A DNA stretch of 64,000 nt from NCBI GenBank assembly GCA_022822545.1, contig JAJEBE010000006.1, positions 1-64,000 of the forward strand, in the 5' to 3' direction. Positions 33,517 through 43,197 of the stretch are shown in pieces. Source of the DNA: Anaerolineae bacterium (lineage in GTDB: Bacteria; Chloroflexota; Anaerolineae; Aggregatilineales; Phototrophicaceae). Positions within the stretch are counted from its first letter, which is position 1, and every line of letters starts with the position of its first letter. The notes below the pieces were generated by a model. That model did not search any database, was not told the DNA's origin, and worked only from the letters and a program-made list of their open reading frames with translations. The position numbers and the translations under genes were made by a program.

Positions 33517-35061
33517 ATGGCGCACGCACCAGTATTGCTGATCATCCTTGACGGCTGGGGCATCCGCGAAACCGAAGCCGGCAACGCGGTCGCGCTGGCG
33601 GAGACGCCGAATTACGATCGCTGGCTGAAGACCGGCGAGCGCGCGATCGTCCATACATCGGGCGAACACGTCGGCTTGACCTCGGGACAGATGGGCAATT
33701 CCGAAGTCGGTCATCTCAACCTCGGCGCCGGCCGCATCGTCTACCAAGACATCTCGCGCATCGCCAGGGCCATCGCCGATGGCGCTCTGGCACGGAATGC
33801 CGTCCTGAACGATGCGCTCGACGCGATCAAGGCGAAGGGCAAGGCCTTGCACCTCATCGGCTTGCTCGGCGATGGCGGCGTACACAGCCATTCCGACCAT
33901 CTCTACGCGCTGATGGACATCGCTCGTGCCGCCGGCATTGATCCCATCCTGCATCTCATCACGGATGGGCGCGATACGCCGACGCAGCGAGGCATCCGCT
34001 TCTGCGCCGACCTGCTTGACAAAATCGCAGTTGACGAGTGCGGGCGGGTGGCGACCGTCAGCGGGCGTTATTACGCGATGGACCGCGACAAGCGCTGGGA
34101 ACGCACTGGGCGCGCCTATGACGCGATGGCATTTCGCCAAAGCGATGACCATGCGCCCGACCCGCTGACGGCGATCCAGCAATTCTACGACAATGGCGTC
34201 ACGGACGAATTCATCGCGCCGACCGTGATCGGATCGGACGACAATCTCGGCATTGATCCCGGCGATGCGCTGCTCTGCTTCAACTTCCGCGCCGACCGCA
34301 TGCGCCAACTGACGCAAGCCTTCGTCCAGCGGGATTTCGCCAGCGCCGAGCGCTTCCAGCCCATCGCCGACCTGCGCCTGATTACCATGACCGAGTATCT
34401 CGGCGGGCTGACCGAGCACATCCTCTTCCCGGTCGAGCGGCTGAACAACACCTTGGCCGAGACCTTGAGCAAGGCTGGCAAGACGCAATATCATACCGCC
34501 GAGACGGAGAAGTATCCGCACGTCACTTTCTTCTTTAATGGCCGGGTCGAAGCGCCTTTCCCCGGCGAGACACGCTTGATCGTGCCCTCGCCCAAAGTCG
34601 CCACCTACGACTTAAAGCCGGAGATGAGCGCGAAGGAACTCAGGGACGAGACCCTCAAGCGGCTGGGCTCCCATGACGATGACTTCGTGCTGGTCAACTT
34701 CGCCAACCCGGACATGGTCGGGCATACCGGCAGCTTAAGCGCCGCGATCAAAGCGGTGGAGACGGTCGATGCCTGCGCCGGCAAACTGGTTGATGCTGTC
34801 GTGAAGGGGGGCGGCGGCGCCATCGTCACCGCCGACCACGGCAACTGCGAGCGCATGATCGACCCCGTCAGCGGCGAGCCACAACCCTACCATACCGTCG
34901 GACCGGTTTCGCTATTCGTGATCGACGCGGAGAATCGCTACGATCTGCATAGCTGGGGGCGGTTGGCCGATGTGGCGCCGACCGTGCTGGATTTGCTGAA
35001 AGTGCCGCAGCCGCCGGAGATGACGGGCAGAAGTTTGATTAAAGGAATGCGCAAGACATAG
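33517..35061 (+). CDS. gpmI: Phosphoglycerate mutase, 2,3-bisphosphoglycerate-independent
   Basis: A 514-residue two-domain manganese enzyme of glycolysis, interconverting 3- and 2-phosphoglycerate. It has an alkaline-phosphatase-like core: ILDGWGIRE at the start, the catalytic Ser in GQMGNSEVGHLNLGAGR (about residue 68), HLIGLLGDGGVHSH, FNFRADRMRQL, and the metal site VTADHGNCERM. Length is normal. The ATG at 33517 follows an adjacent TTG. Its 3' end has a decayed copy at 36264-36365, behind the next gene. Confidence 0.93.
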   Translation: MAHAPVLLIILDGWGIRETEAGNAVALAETPNYDRWLKTGERAIVHTSGEHVGLTSGQMGNSEVGHLNLGAGRIVYQDISRIARAIADGALARNAVLNDALDAIKAKGKALHLIGLLGDGGVHSHSDHLYALMDIARAAGIDPILHLITDGRDTPTQRGIRFCADLLDKIAVDECGRVATVSGRYYAMDRDKRWERTGRAYDAMAFRQSDDHAPDPLTAIQQFYDNGVTDEFIAPTVIGSDDNLGIDPGDALLCFNFRADRMRQLTQAFVQRDFASAERFQPIADLRLITMTEYLGGLTEHILFPVERLNNTLAETLSKAGKTQYHTAETEKYPHVTFFFNGRVEAPFPGETRLIVPSPKVATYDLKPEMSAKELRDETLKRLGSHDDDFVLVNFANPDMVGHTGSLSAAIKAVETVDACAGKLVDAVVKGGGGAIVTADHGNCERMIDPVSGEPQPYHTVGPVSLFVIDAENRYDLHSWGRLADVAPTVLDLLKVPQPPEMTGRSLIKGMRKT

Positions 35062-35163
35062 GGCGCGTGAACAGCGCTCTGCGACAAGACTGGACGCCGT
35101 TACAGAATCGTCCGTAATCTATTGCAATATGCTATGACGATCAGTGTAGGAGTGAGAGGGACA

Positions 35164-36186
35164 ATGAAAAAGGCTTTCATCATGGTTCTCGTCGTGCTGC
35201 TGCCGATCGCGGCTTTTGCGCAAGATTGGAGAAGCGACGGGGTCGGCGAATTTGAATACAACTGTGATTTGCTTGACGAATTGGTCGCGGAGTTTGGCGA
35301 GGAAGTCTATTTTTTGCGTGAGGGAAAGGAATATACAGTCGAGGAATCCTTCTCGCGGCTCGCGCTCGGCTGTGGCAGGGCATCACATCTCGACAAGGAA
35401 TTGGCGAGAATGGAATACGACACCATTTGGGAATTTACTTACAAAGATGCGAATTCGTATCAATGTGAATTGGTTCGCGAGATTGCCGTCCGTTTCGGCG
35501 ACCAGTTGTTCCGGCTGTACAACCACCCTTCATTCGAACCTCAAGCCAGCAACTTACTAAAATACAATCAGCGCAAGGCGCCATATTGCGTCCCCCGCTT
35601 TGTGATTGCAAATCGTGATATTCAACTGCGCGATTGCCCCGATCGCTCTTGCAGGTTGAACGAATATCTCTTGCGCGGCGAAATGCGGCCAGTGGTCGGC
35701 GTCCAGGCTGACTGGTACGAAGTTGCGCGGGAGTTCAGATCCTGGTGGACAGTTGAACCGGTAGATTCAACTGCCTTCGTCCATGTCGATGATGTCCTGG
35801 CGGGACCGGCTGATTACATCGAACTGGACGATTGGCAGGACGTTATTCACGATGACGATACGCCTTGGTGCAGGCTGCTTGTAACTCGGGAAGACGCGAA
35901 CATCTTGGGACTTGTTGTAAACAAAGCGGGGACGGCGCGAGAGAAAATCAAGGTCGACATTTACTTGCCATTTGCCGAAAGCGCTCTGCCGGTTCTCGAT
36001 CAGATTGAGAAAACCTTTACCGACATCGATATGCTATTCATCAGTCAGACCTACCGGCGAGAAGATTATGGGTCCCGGGTTGGGATTTATACCATTGAGA
36101 TCGCTTGGGAAGAGATCGTCTACCGGATCGGTTTAGACCTGCGAAAAATAGGGGGTTACGCCATTCGCGTATACTGCAATTCATGA
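35164..36186 (+). CDS. Secreted protein of unknown function, paralogue 1
   Basis: A 340-residue exported protein. Signal peptide MKKAFIMVLVVLLPIAAFA, then QDW. The mature part has two similar units (NCDLLDELVAEFGEEVYFL and QCELVREIAVRFGDQLFRL), each with a Cys. An SH3b-like segment follows (RDIQLRDCPDRSCRLNEYLL ... DSTAFVHVDDVL, about residues 155-215), then a C-terminal domain ending YAIRVYCNS. Paired Cys suggest disulfides outside the cell. The ATG at 35164 follows a GGAG/GAGAGGG stretch. It is clearly homologous to 36461-37492. I recognise no characterised relative; the SH3b part suggests binding to a wall or surface polymer. Confidence 0.7.
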   Translation: MKKAFIMVLVVLLPIAAFAQDWRSDGVGEFEYNCDLLDELVAEFGEEVYFLREGKEYTVEESFSRLALGCGRASHLDKELARMEYDTIWEFTYKDANSYQCELVREIAVRFGDQLFRLYNHPSFEPQASNLLKYNQRKAPYCVPRFVIANRDIQLRDCPDRSCRLNEYLLRGEMRPVVGVQADWYEVAREFRSWWTVEPVDSTAFVHVDDVLAGPADYIELDDWQDVIHDDDTPWCRLLVTREDANILGLVVNKAGTAREKIKVDIYLPFAESALPVLDQIEKTFTDIDMLFISQTYRREDYGSRVGIYTIEIAWEEIVYRIGLDLRKIGGYAIRVYCNS

Positions 36187-36263
36187 AAAATGATTGCGAC
36201 AAACCGGCAAGCTATCACGGACATTTCCGGCGCGCCTGCCTTGATTATAAGCTGCAGAATCGG

Positions 36264-36365
36264 GCCGATATGGCGCCGACCGTGCAGGACTTGCGGAAAG
36301 CACCGCAGCCGCCGGAGATGACAGGCAGGAGTTTGATTCGGGCGAAGCGCCAATACGTAGAGTAA
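36264..36365 (+). pseudogene. Relic copy of the gpmI 3' end
   Basis: This stretch repeats the last 30 or so codons of gpmI (34968-35061) with scattered changes. The relic reads MAPTVQDLRKAPQPPEM where gpmI reads VAPTVLDLLKVPQPPEM, and both continue TGRSLI. Only the tail is present. It sits between the two paralogous secreted-protein genes, exactly where a tandem duplication of 'gpmI tail plus secreted gene' would leave it. Confidence 0.85.
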
Positions 36366-36460
36366 AGGGCGGATAAGCGGCCGTCGAGATGGGTTAGAAT
36401 GGCTGCATCGGCAAGGATATCACGGTGCGCTATGAGCGCTTGAGAGAAGGCAGGCAGGAA

Positions 36461-37492
36461 ATGAAGAACAATATCTTTTGGATGCTCGTATTAGTTTTGC
36501 TGGCGCTGCCGGCAAGCGCGCAGGATTGGCAACGCGGCTGGAAGGGCCAGGTTCTCTACAATTGCGACGCGGTTAACGGAGCCGTTGCCGACTTCGGCGA
36601 TGAGTTGTTTGTCATCGGCGGCGTCGACGACCTGACGCCCGGAGATGGCACAGCGGAACACTATCTCCTTACTGCCGGGGGTGTTCGCACCGTGGCCAAC
36701 AGCCTGCTGTCGCGCGCGCCCGGCTGTGGCGTGGTGCCGGAATCTACTACCGGAATCATCGATGTTTACGAACCCGACCGCTGGCTGAAGAACATCACCG
36801 GCGACTATTTCTACCAATGCGACGTCGCGCGCGGCATTGTGGCCAACTATGGCCAGCTCGAGTTTCGGCGCGATGGCGACCGGCGGCATACGGTTATCGG
36901 CTTTTATCAGGAAGACGCGCCCGCCTGCATCCCCCGCCACGTCGTCACCAGCGCCCATGCCGACGTCTTTGCCTGCGCGAGCAGCGACTGCGAAAAGACT
37001 GATCGCATCATGCGCTGGCTCGCCTGGAAAGTGGTCGGTTTGAGCGACGGCTGGTACGAGATTGCCCTGGACGAGGGGACCGGCTTCGTCGCCGAATCGG
37101 ATGTAGTGCCGGGTCCGCTGGGCATGCTGCAAGTGGATGAACAGCATCAACTCCAATACGCGGAATGTATCATGATCCCGCAGCAGAAACAGGCCGAGTA
37201 CCGGCACATCGCCGTCATTAAGGGCGGGCCGGCTTATCAGGAGATGGGCGTGGCGCTATATAAGCCCGCCGCTGATACACCGCTGGAAATACTTGAAGAA
37301 ATCGAGGGCGAATTCAGCAACAACGGCCAACCCTACCTCCTGCAATTGCACACGCGCTCCGAACACTATCCCATGGGCGCCTACATCGTCGAGCTCAGTT
37401 GGGAAGGGCTGACCTTCCGCTACGGTTTCAACGCTCAGGAACACGCGCTCTACTATATTCACGTCTATTGCAATCGGCGTCCCAGCGAGTAA
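36461..37492 (+). CDS. Secreted protein of unknown function, paralogue 2
   Basis: A 343-residue exported protein homologous to 35164-36186 along its length: signal peptide ending ASA-QDW, units YNCDAVNGAVADFGDELFVI and YQCDVARGIVANYGQLEFR, an SH3b-like segment (ADVFACASSDCEKTDRIMRWL ... GTGFVAESDVV) and a C-terminus LYYIHVYCNRRPSE. It has an extra stretch of about 20 residues in the first unit. The ATG at 36461 has AGGA just upstream. Its stop TAA overlaps the ATG of glpD by one base, so glpD is likely translated by re-initiation. Function unknown. Confidence 0.7.
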   Translation: MKNNIFWMLVLVLLALPASAQDWQRGWKGQVLYNCDAVNGAVADFGDELFVIGGVDDLTPGDGTAEHYLLTAGGVRTVANSLLSRAPGCGVVPESTTGIIDVYEPDRWLKNITGDYFYQCDVARGIVANYGQLEFRRDGDRRHTVIGFYQEDAPACIPRHVVTSAHADVFACASSDCEKTDRIMRWLAWKVVGLSDGWYEIALDEGTGFVAESDVVPGPLGMLQVDEQHQLQYAECIMIPQQKQAEYRHIAVIKGGPAYQEMGVALYKPAADTPLEILEEIEGEFSNNGQPYLLQLHTRSEHYPMGAYIVELSWEGLTFRYGFNAQEHALYYIHVYCNRRPSE

Positions 37493-39192
37493 TGAACCGG
37501 CGAGACACCCTGCAAACCATAAAGGACAATCCCGACCTCTCCGTGCTCATCATCGGCGGGGGCGTCAACGGCATCGGCGCATTTCGCGATCTGGCGCTGA
37601 ATGGCGTCGACGCCCTGCTGGTCGAACGGGGCGACTTCGGCAGTGGCGCCAGCGCCGCCTCCTCCCACATGCTGCACGGCGGCATCCGCTACCTGGAAAA
37701 CGGCGAGTTCCGGCTGGTCAACGAAGCCTTGCACGAGCGGGACCGCATGCTGATGAACGCGCCGCATTACGCCAAACCCCTGCGCACCACCATCCCGATC
37801 TTCCGCTGGTTCTCTGGCCTGTTAAACGCGCCGTTGAAGTTCCTGAACCTGCTCGACCGCCCGGGCGAGCGCGGCGCTCTCGTCATCAAGATCGGCTTGA
37901 CCTTTTACGATTTTCTCGTCCGCAAGGGGCGGGCCATGCCCAGGCATGAGTTCCGCCTGCGTAAAGCCGCCCTGCGCGAATACCCGGGACTGAATCCGGT
38001 CATCATCTGCGCCGCCAGCTACTACGATGCCTGGATGCCCGCGCCGGAGCGGATTTGCCTGGAAATGGCGCTGGACGCGGAAGCCGCCAACAGCCGCTGC
38101 CGCGCTCTAAATTACGTCAGCGCCATCGCCGGCGACCGCGAGGGCGTCGTCCTGCGCGATGAGCTTCGCGGCGGGGAATATCGGGTCAAGCCAAAAGTGG
38201 TCATCAATGCCGCCGGTCCCTGGATCGACTTCGTCAATGAGGATGTTGGCGCCGGCGGACAGCGTTTCATCGGCGGCACAAAAGGCTCGCACCTCATCCT
38301 CGACCAGCCGGATTTGCTGGCGGCGGCGCGCGACAGCGAGATCTTCTTCGAAAACGACGACGGTCGTATCGTGCTGATCCTGCCCTTCTTCAATCGCGTC
38401 ATGATCGGCACGACCGATATTCGCATCGACCAGCCGGATGAAGCCGTCATCACTGACGCCGAGATCGATTACCTGCTGGCCATGGTGGGCAAGGTCTTCC
38501 CGCGCATCGGCGTCGAACGCTCGCAGATCGTCTTCAGCTTCTCCGGCGTGCGTCCCCTGCCCTACAGCGACGGCGGCCAAAGCGGGAACGCGGGCCAGAT
38601 CAGCCGGGACCACAGCATTCGCACCATGCCGGCGGGGATCAAGCGGGCCTACCCCATCCACTCGCTGATCGGGGGAAAATGGACCACCTTCCGCGCCTTC
38701 TCGGAACAGGCGGCCGATCAGGCGCTTGACGACCTCGGCCGCGCACGCGCCGTCAGTACAGAGCGTATCAGCATCGGCGGCGGACACGCTTATCCGCGAA
38801 GCGATGCCGAGCGCGATCGCTGGCTGGGCGACTTGCAAGGGCGGGCAGAGCTGCCCTTGCCGCGCCTGCGTCAGCTATTCGAGCGCTACGGCACTCGCGC
38901 CGAAGACATCGCCGTTTTCATCGCAACTGGAACCGACCGTCCGCTCGCAAACCATGCGGACTACAGCCGGCGGGAAATCGAATTCATTCTCAAGTGTGAG
39001 AAGGTCGAGCATCTCGACGACCTGCTGCTGCGGCGCACACTCATCGCGATGTTGGGCGGAAGCAGCCGCGACTTACTCACCGAATTGGCCGGTATCTGCG
39101 CTGAGCCGCTGGGCTGGACCGATGAGCGCAAAGCCGCCGAGATCAAACGCGCCATCGCCATCCTGCGCGACAAGCACCGCGTTGAGTTGTAG
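37492..39192 (+). CDS. glpD: Glycerol-3-phosphate dehydrogenase, FAD-dependent
   Basis: A 566-residue peripheral membrane flavoprotein that oxidises glycerol-3-phosphate to dihydroxyacetone phosphate and passes electrons to quinone. The FAD loop is GGGVNGIG (22-29), followed by the GlpD signature DFGSGASAASSHMLHGGIRYL. GTTDI and SGVRPL occur in the substrate domain, and GGKWTTFRAF near the end of the FAD domain. The C-terminal GlpO-type helical domain is complete. The ATG overlaps the stop of the secreted-protein gene (TAATG), so translation is coupled. Its lipid or glycerol role is unrelated to that gene as far as can be seen. Confidence 0.92.
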   Translation: MNRRDTLQTIKDNPDLSVLIIGGGVNGIGAFRDLALNGVDALLVERGDFGSGASAASSHMLHGGIRYLENGEFRLVNEALHERDRMLMNAPHYAKPLRTTIPIFRWFSGLLNAPLKFLNLLDRPGERGALVIKIGLTFYDFLVRKGRAMPRHEFRLRKAALREYPGLNPVIICAASYYDAWMPAPERICLEMALDAEAANSRCRALNYVSAIAGDREGVVLRDELRGGEYRVKPKVVINAAGPWIDFVNEDVGAGGQRFIGGTKGSHLILDQPDLLAAARDSEIFFENDDGRIVLILPFFNRVMIGTTDIRIDQPDEAVITDAEIDYLLAMVGKVFPRIGVERSQIVFSFSGVRPLPYSDGGQSGNAGQISRDHSIRTMPAGIKRAYPIHSLIGGKWTTFRAFSEQAADQALDDLGRARAVSTERISIGGGHAYPRSDAERDRWLGDLQGRAELPLPRLRQLFERYGTRAEDIAVFIATGTDRPLANHADYSRREIEFILKCEKVEHLDDLLLRRTLIAMLGGSSRDLLTELAGICAEPLGWTDERKAAEIKRAIAILRDKHRVEL

Positions 39193-39201
39193 TCGACCCG
39201 C

Positions 39202-39522
39202 TTATGCCAGCCGCACCGCCGTCCCGCTCGCCGAGACCATCAGCATGCTGCCGTTGGCGCCGATCGTCTCATAATCCAGATCGACGCTGAGTATGGCGTT
39301 CGCGCCCAGTTGCCGCGCGTTGTCCTGCATCTCGTGAATGGCGATGTCCTTGGCCCGCCGCAATTCTTCTTCGTAAGCGCCGGAACGCCCGCCGACGATA
39401 TCGCGGATGCCGGCGAACATATCCTTGAACATATTGGCGCCCATCACCGCTTCGCCGCTCACGATGCCCAAGTAGCCTTCGACAACATAGCCTTCAACGG
39501 TCGGTGTTGTTGTTGTGATCAT
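39202..39522 (-). CDS. YbjQ/UPF0145 family protein
   Basis: A 106-residue soluble protein with the hallmark sequence [21 protein letters not shown] and the C-terminal half [30 protein letters not shown]. YbjQ-family proteins form pentamers and have been called heavy-metal-binding, but their role is unsettled. GAGGAGG lies 12 bases upstream of the ATG at 39522. It converges with glpD. No link to its neighbours is apparent. Confidence 0.88.
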   Translation of the reverse strand: MITTTTPTVEGYVVEGYLGIVSGEAVMGANMFKDMFAGIRDIVGGRSGAYEEELRRAKDIAIHEMQDNARQLGANAILSVDLDYETIGANGSMLMVSASGTAVRLA

Positions 39523-39555
39523 CGGTCTTATGACCTCCTCTGTTTCATCATTTGT

Positions 39556-39570
39556 CCCGCATTATGCGGG
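39556..39570. terminator. Short perfect hairpin
   Basis: CCCGCAT and ATGCGGG form a 7-bp stem around a single T, in the gap between meaB and the YbjQ gene (both minus strand). No T-run follows on either strand, so it is only a weak terminator candidate. Confidence 0.35.
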
Positions 39571-39609
39571 CATAAACCCGCGCTTGCAAGTGCGGCAGGG
39601 GGCCTGCGC

Positions 39610-40614
39610 CTAGAGATCGCTCGACGCCAATTTCAGCAGTTGCTCCGCCGCCGCCGACAGCGACAGCTCCCCGTTGAGTAGCGCCGCTTCAATCTCCGGC
39701 AGAGCCTGGCGCAGGGCCGCGTTCTCGAAGACGAGATCGCGCAGCCGCGCCTCCAACGCCGAATGCAGCCATTCGCGCCGCTGCGCCGTCCGCCGCTCTT
39801 CAAAGACGCCGCCCGCTTTCGTCTCGGTCACAAACGCCGATATCGCGGCCCAGATCTCGTCGATGCCGGCGCCGGTCAAGCCCGAGGCGGTGAAGGCGCG
39901 CGTCCGCCAACCGGCGGTGGCCGGCGCGACAAAATGCAGGCTACGGCTGAATTGGGCCCGCGCCGCTTTGGCCGCGGCGACATTTTCGCCATCGGCTTTG
40001 TTGATCACCAGCGCATCCGCCAGCTCAATCACGCCCTTCTTGATGCCCTGCAAGTCATCGCCCGCGCCCGTGATCAGCAGCAGCAGGAAGAAATCCACCA
40101 GCGAGCGCAGCGTCACTTCGCTCTGCCCCGTGCCCACCGTCTCGACGATGATCACATCGTAGCCGGCGGCTTCGCAGACCAGGATCGCTTCGCGCGTCTT
40201 GCCGGCCACGCCGCCCAGAACGCCGCCCGTCGGCGTCGGCCTGATGAAAGCCCTCGGGTCGCGAGACAGACGCTCCATCCGCGTCTTGTCGCCCAAGATG
40301 CTGCCGCCGGTCAAGCTGCTGCTCGGGTCGACCGCGAGCACAGCCACCCGCCGGCCGCGCTCGGTCAGGGCGCAGCCAAAGTTGTCGATGAAGGTGCTTT
40401 TGCCGGCGCCGGGCGGGCCGGTAACGCCGATGCGAATTGACGCGCCGCTATGGGGCAGCAGTGCTGAGAGCAGGGCCTGCGCCGTCCCCTGGTGCTGGGG
40501 CGCGGAACTCTCGACTAGCGTGATGGCGCGGGCCAGGGCAGCGCGATCGCCGGCCAGCAGGCCGCGGGCCAGCGTATCCACGTCGGTTTGGCGCTGCTGT
40601 TGGTCGTCATTCAT
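39610..40614 (-). CDS. meaB: MeaB/ArgK-type GTPase chaperone of methylmalonyl-CoA mutase
   Basis: A 334-residue G3E-family GTPase that loads and protects the B12 cofactor of methylmalonyl-CoA mutase. The P-loop is GPPGAGKS (66-73). Further G motifs are DPSSSLTGGSILGD (switch region), ETVGTGQSE and NKAD. The C-terminal dimerisation helices are present. I use the ATG at 40614; a GTG 27 bases upstream is also possible. The mutase subunits lie just upstream on the same strand, separated by a small plus-strand gene. Confidence 0.9.
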   Translation of the reverse strand: MNDDQQQRQTDVDTLARGLLAGDRAALARAITLVESSAPQHQGTAQALLSALLPHSGASIRIGVTGPPGAGKSTFIDNFGCALTERGRRVAVLAVDPSSSLTGGSILGDKTRMERLSRDPRAFIRPTPTGGVLGGVAGKTREAILVCEAAGYDVIIVETVGTGQSEVTLRSLVDFFLLLLITGAGDDLQGIKKGVIELADALVINKADGENVAAAKAARAQFSRSLHFVAPATAGWRTRAFTASGLTGAGIDEIWAAISAFVTETKAGGVFEERRTAQRREWLHSALEARLRDLVFENAALRQALPEIEAALLNGELSLSAAAEQLLKLASSDL

Positions 40615-40708
40615 GGCTGGGCGCAGATCAGTTGCTTTCACCCATCTTACCGCATTGACTTTATCTGTTACACTTTAGGCGAGACAGGTGAAACAAGGAG
40701 TAAGAAAA

Positions 40709-41026
40709 ATGGCGCAATATCTATGGCAAACTTCGCTTTCGGCGCAGGGATGGCGAGAAGTCATGTCAGACGACTCTGTATTGTACGACGCCCTGAACGA
40801 AGCGGTCTCGAGTTTCGGGGGCACCATGCTGCACAATTGGGTCGCATTTGGCGAGAATGATTTCATCGCCGTGGTAGAGATGCCCAGCAATGAAGACATG
40901 GCTGCATTCGTCTTGGCGATGACCGTGGATGGCTACTACTCACAGGGCAAGACGACAGTTTTGCTGAGCTTTGAAGAAAGTGACGGTGCGCTTGGTCGGG
41001 CTGCCGCTCATCACAATCTCAGCTGA
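40709..41026 (+). CDS. GYD-domain protein
   Basis: A 105-residue soluble protein. The pattern LWQTSLSAQGWREVM, VSSFGGTMLHNWVAFGENDFIAVVEMP and a closing TVLLSFEE matches the GYD domain (a ferredoxin-like dimeric alpha/beta fold of unknown role). AAGGAG lies 8 bases before the ATG at 40709. It is the only plus-strand gene between the mutase and meaB genes, so it splits that module and is probably expressed separately. Confidence 0.75.
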   Translation: MAQYLWQTSLSAQGWREVMSDDSVLYDALNEAVSSFGGTMLHNWVAFGENDFIAVVEMPSNEDMAAFVLAMTVDGYYSQGKTTVLLSFEESDGALGRAAAHHNLS

Positions 41027-41040
41027 GTGGGCGGCGGCGC

Positions 41041-43197
41041 TCAGCCCAGACGCCGCTGCAACTCCGCGAGCACACGCTGCGCCGCGGCCGGTATAACAGT
41101 GCCGGGACCAAAAATAGCCGCCGCGCCCATCTCATACAGGGCGGCGTAATCCTGCGCCGGTATGACGCCGCCGATGACCACCATCATATCGGGGCGGCCC
41201 AGCTTGCTCAACTCCGCGATCAGTTGCGGCAATAAGGTCTTGTGCCCGGCCGCCAGCGAGCTGACGCCGACCACATGCGCATCGTTTTCCACCGCTTGCT
41301 TCGCCACTTCGGCCGGCGTCTGAAACAGAGGCGCGATATCGACATCAAAGCCCATATCGGCAAAGGCGGTTGCAATGACCTTAATGCCGCGATCATGCCC
41401 ATCCTGCCCCATCTTCGCCACCATCAGCCGCGGGCGCCGTCCCTCGTTCCGGGCGAATTCTTCCGTCATTTCCCGCAGTGCAATGACTTCGCTTTCGTCG
41501 GCGAATTCCGTGTTGTAGACGCCTGCGACCGAGCGAATCACCGCCTTATGCCGTCCCCAGACTTTTTCCAGCGCCAGCGATATCTCGCCGTTGGTGGCGC
41601 GGTTCCGCGCCGCATCCACGGCCAGCGCCAGCAGATTGCCCTCGCCCGCGCGCGCGCAATCGGTCAAGGCGTTTAACGCGGCCTGAGCCGCCGCCTCGTC
41701 GCGCTCCGCCCGCAGTTGACGCAGACGTTTGATCTGCGCCTCCCGCACGGCGGTGTTATCGACCTCGCGATAGGCGACAGGTTGTTCTTCTGCCGGGACA
41801 TACTTGTTCAGACCGATGATCGTCTCGCCGCCGCTATCGATATGCGCTTGTCGGCGCGCGGCCGCCTCTTCGATGCGCAGCTTGGGGGCGCCGGTTTCCA
41901 GGGCCTTGGTCATGCCGCCGAGGGCTTCAATCTCCTGGATATGGGCCCAAGCCCGGCGGGCCAGATCCGCCGTCAGCCGCTCGACCAGATAGGAGCCGCC
42001 CCAGGGGTCGACCACATCGGCGATGCCGGTTTCATGCTGCAGGAAAAGCTGTGTGTTGCGGGCGATGCGCGCGCTGAAATCGGTCGGCAGGGCGATGGCC
42101 TCGTCCAGGGCGTTGGTATGCAGGGATTGCGTCCCGCCCAGCGCGGCCGCCATCGCTTCCAGGCAGGTGCGGATGATGTTGTTGAAGGGGTCGCTTGCCT
42201 GCAAGCTCCAGCCCGATGTCTGGCAATGGGCGCGCAAAGCCATCGACCTGGGATTTCGCGGCGCGAAGCCCTTGACCAGCTTGGCCCAGAGCAGCCGCCC
42301 GGCCCGCATCTTGGCGATCTCCATGAAATAGTTCATGCCGATGCCCCAGAAAAAGGACAGACGCGGCGCGAAATCGTCAATCGCCAGACCCGCCGCGGTA
42401 CCCGTCCGCAGGTATTCCAGCCCGTTGGCCAGGGTATAGGCGAGTTCAATATCGGCGCCTCCGCCGGCTTCCTGAATGTGGTAGCCGCTAACGCTGATGC
42501 TGTTGAATTTAGGCATCTCGGCGGCGGTGTAGGCGAAGATATCGGCGGCGATCTTCATCGACTGCGCCGGCGGATAGATGTAGGTGTTGCGCACCATATA
42601 CTCTTTGAGGATGTCATTCTGGATCGTGCCAGTCAGCTTGGAGCGCTGGACGCCCTGTTCCTCGGCGGCCACAATATAAAATGCCAACACCGGCAGCACC
42701 GCGCCGTTCATCGTCATCGAGACCGACATTTGGTCGAGCGGGATGCCATCGAAGAGGATCTTCATATCCAGCACGCTATCCACCGCCACACCGGCCATGC
42801 CGACATCGCCGGTCACCCGCGGATGATCGGAGTCGTAGCCGCGGTGCGTCGCTAGGTCAAAGGCGACCGAGAGTCCTTTTTGCCCGGCCGCCAGGTTGCG
42901 CCGGTAAAAGGCGTTGCTTTCCTCGGCGGTGGAATAACCGGCGTATTGCCGAATCGTCCAGGGGCGGAGGGCGTACATCGCCGGGTAGGGTCCGCGCAAG
43001 TAAGGCGGGATGCCCGCCACGTATCCAAGATGCTCGACCTCATCAAGATCGGCGGCGGTATGCAGCGCTTTGATATCAAGCTGCTCGTGACTGCGCCAAA
43101 TTTGCTCGGCGGCGGGATTGCCCGTCCGCGCCTCGGATTCCCCAAGCAGCGCAACCGGATCGTAATCAATCTTGCTGAAATCGGGGAACTGACTCAT
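41041..43197 (-). CDS. mutB: Methylmalonyl-CoA mutase, large (B12-binding) subunit
   Basis: A 718-residue catalytic subunit that interconverts methylmalonyl-CoA and succinyl-CoA. The N-terminal TIM barrel has [28 protein letters not shown] and [16 protein letters not shown], typical of true methylmalonyl-CoA mutases. The C-terminal cobalamin domain carries the DGHDRG histidine ligand motif, [10 protein letters not shown] and VVIGGVIP. Length is normal. Its ATG overlaps the small-subunit stop by 4 bases (ATGA). With the meaB gene it forms a complete propionate/odd-chain module. Confidence 0.93.
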   Translation of the reverse strand: MSQFPDFSKIDYDPVALLGESEARTGNPAAEQIWRSHEQLDIKALHTAADLDEVEHLGYVAGIPPYLRGPYPAMYALRPWTIRQYAGYSTAEESNAFYRRNLAAGQKGLSVAFDLATHRGYDSDHPRVTGDVGMAGVAVDSVLDMKILFDGIPLDQMSVSMTMNGAVLPVLAFYIVAAEEQGVQRSKLTGTIQNDILKEYMVRNTYIYPPAQSMKIAADIFAYTAAEMPKFNSISVSGYHIQEAGGGADIELAYTLANGLEYLRTGTAAGLAIDDFAPRLSFFWGIGMNYFMEIAKMRAGRLLWAKLVKGFAPRNPRSMALRAHCQTSGWSLQASDPFNNIIRTCLEAMAAALGGTQSLHTNALDEAIALPTDFSARIARNTQLFLQHETGIADVVDPWGGSYLVERLTADLARRAWAHIQEIEALGGMTKALETGAPKLRIEEAAARRQAHIDSGGETIIGLNKYVPAEEQPVAYREVDNTAVREAQIKRLRQLRAERDEAAAQAALNALTDCARAGEGNLLALAVDAARNRATNGEISLALEKVWGRHKAVIRSVAGVYNTEFADESEVIALREMTEEFARNEGRRPRLMVAKMGQDGHDRGIKVIATAFADMGFDVDIAPLFQTPAEVAKQAVENDAHVVGVSSLAAGHKTLLPQLIAELSKLGRPDMMVVIGGVIPAQDYAALYEMGAAAIFGPGTVIPAAAQRVLAELQRRLG

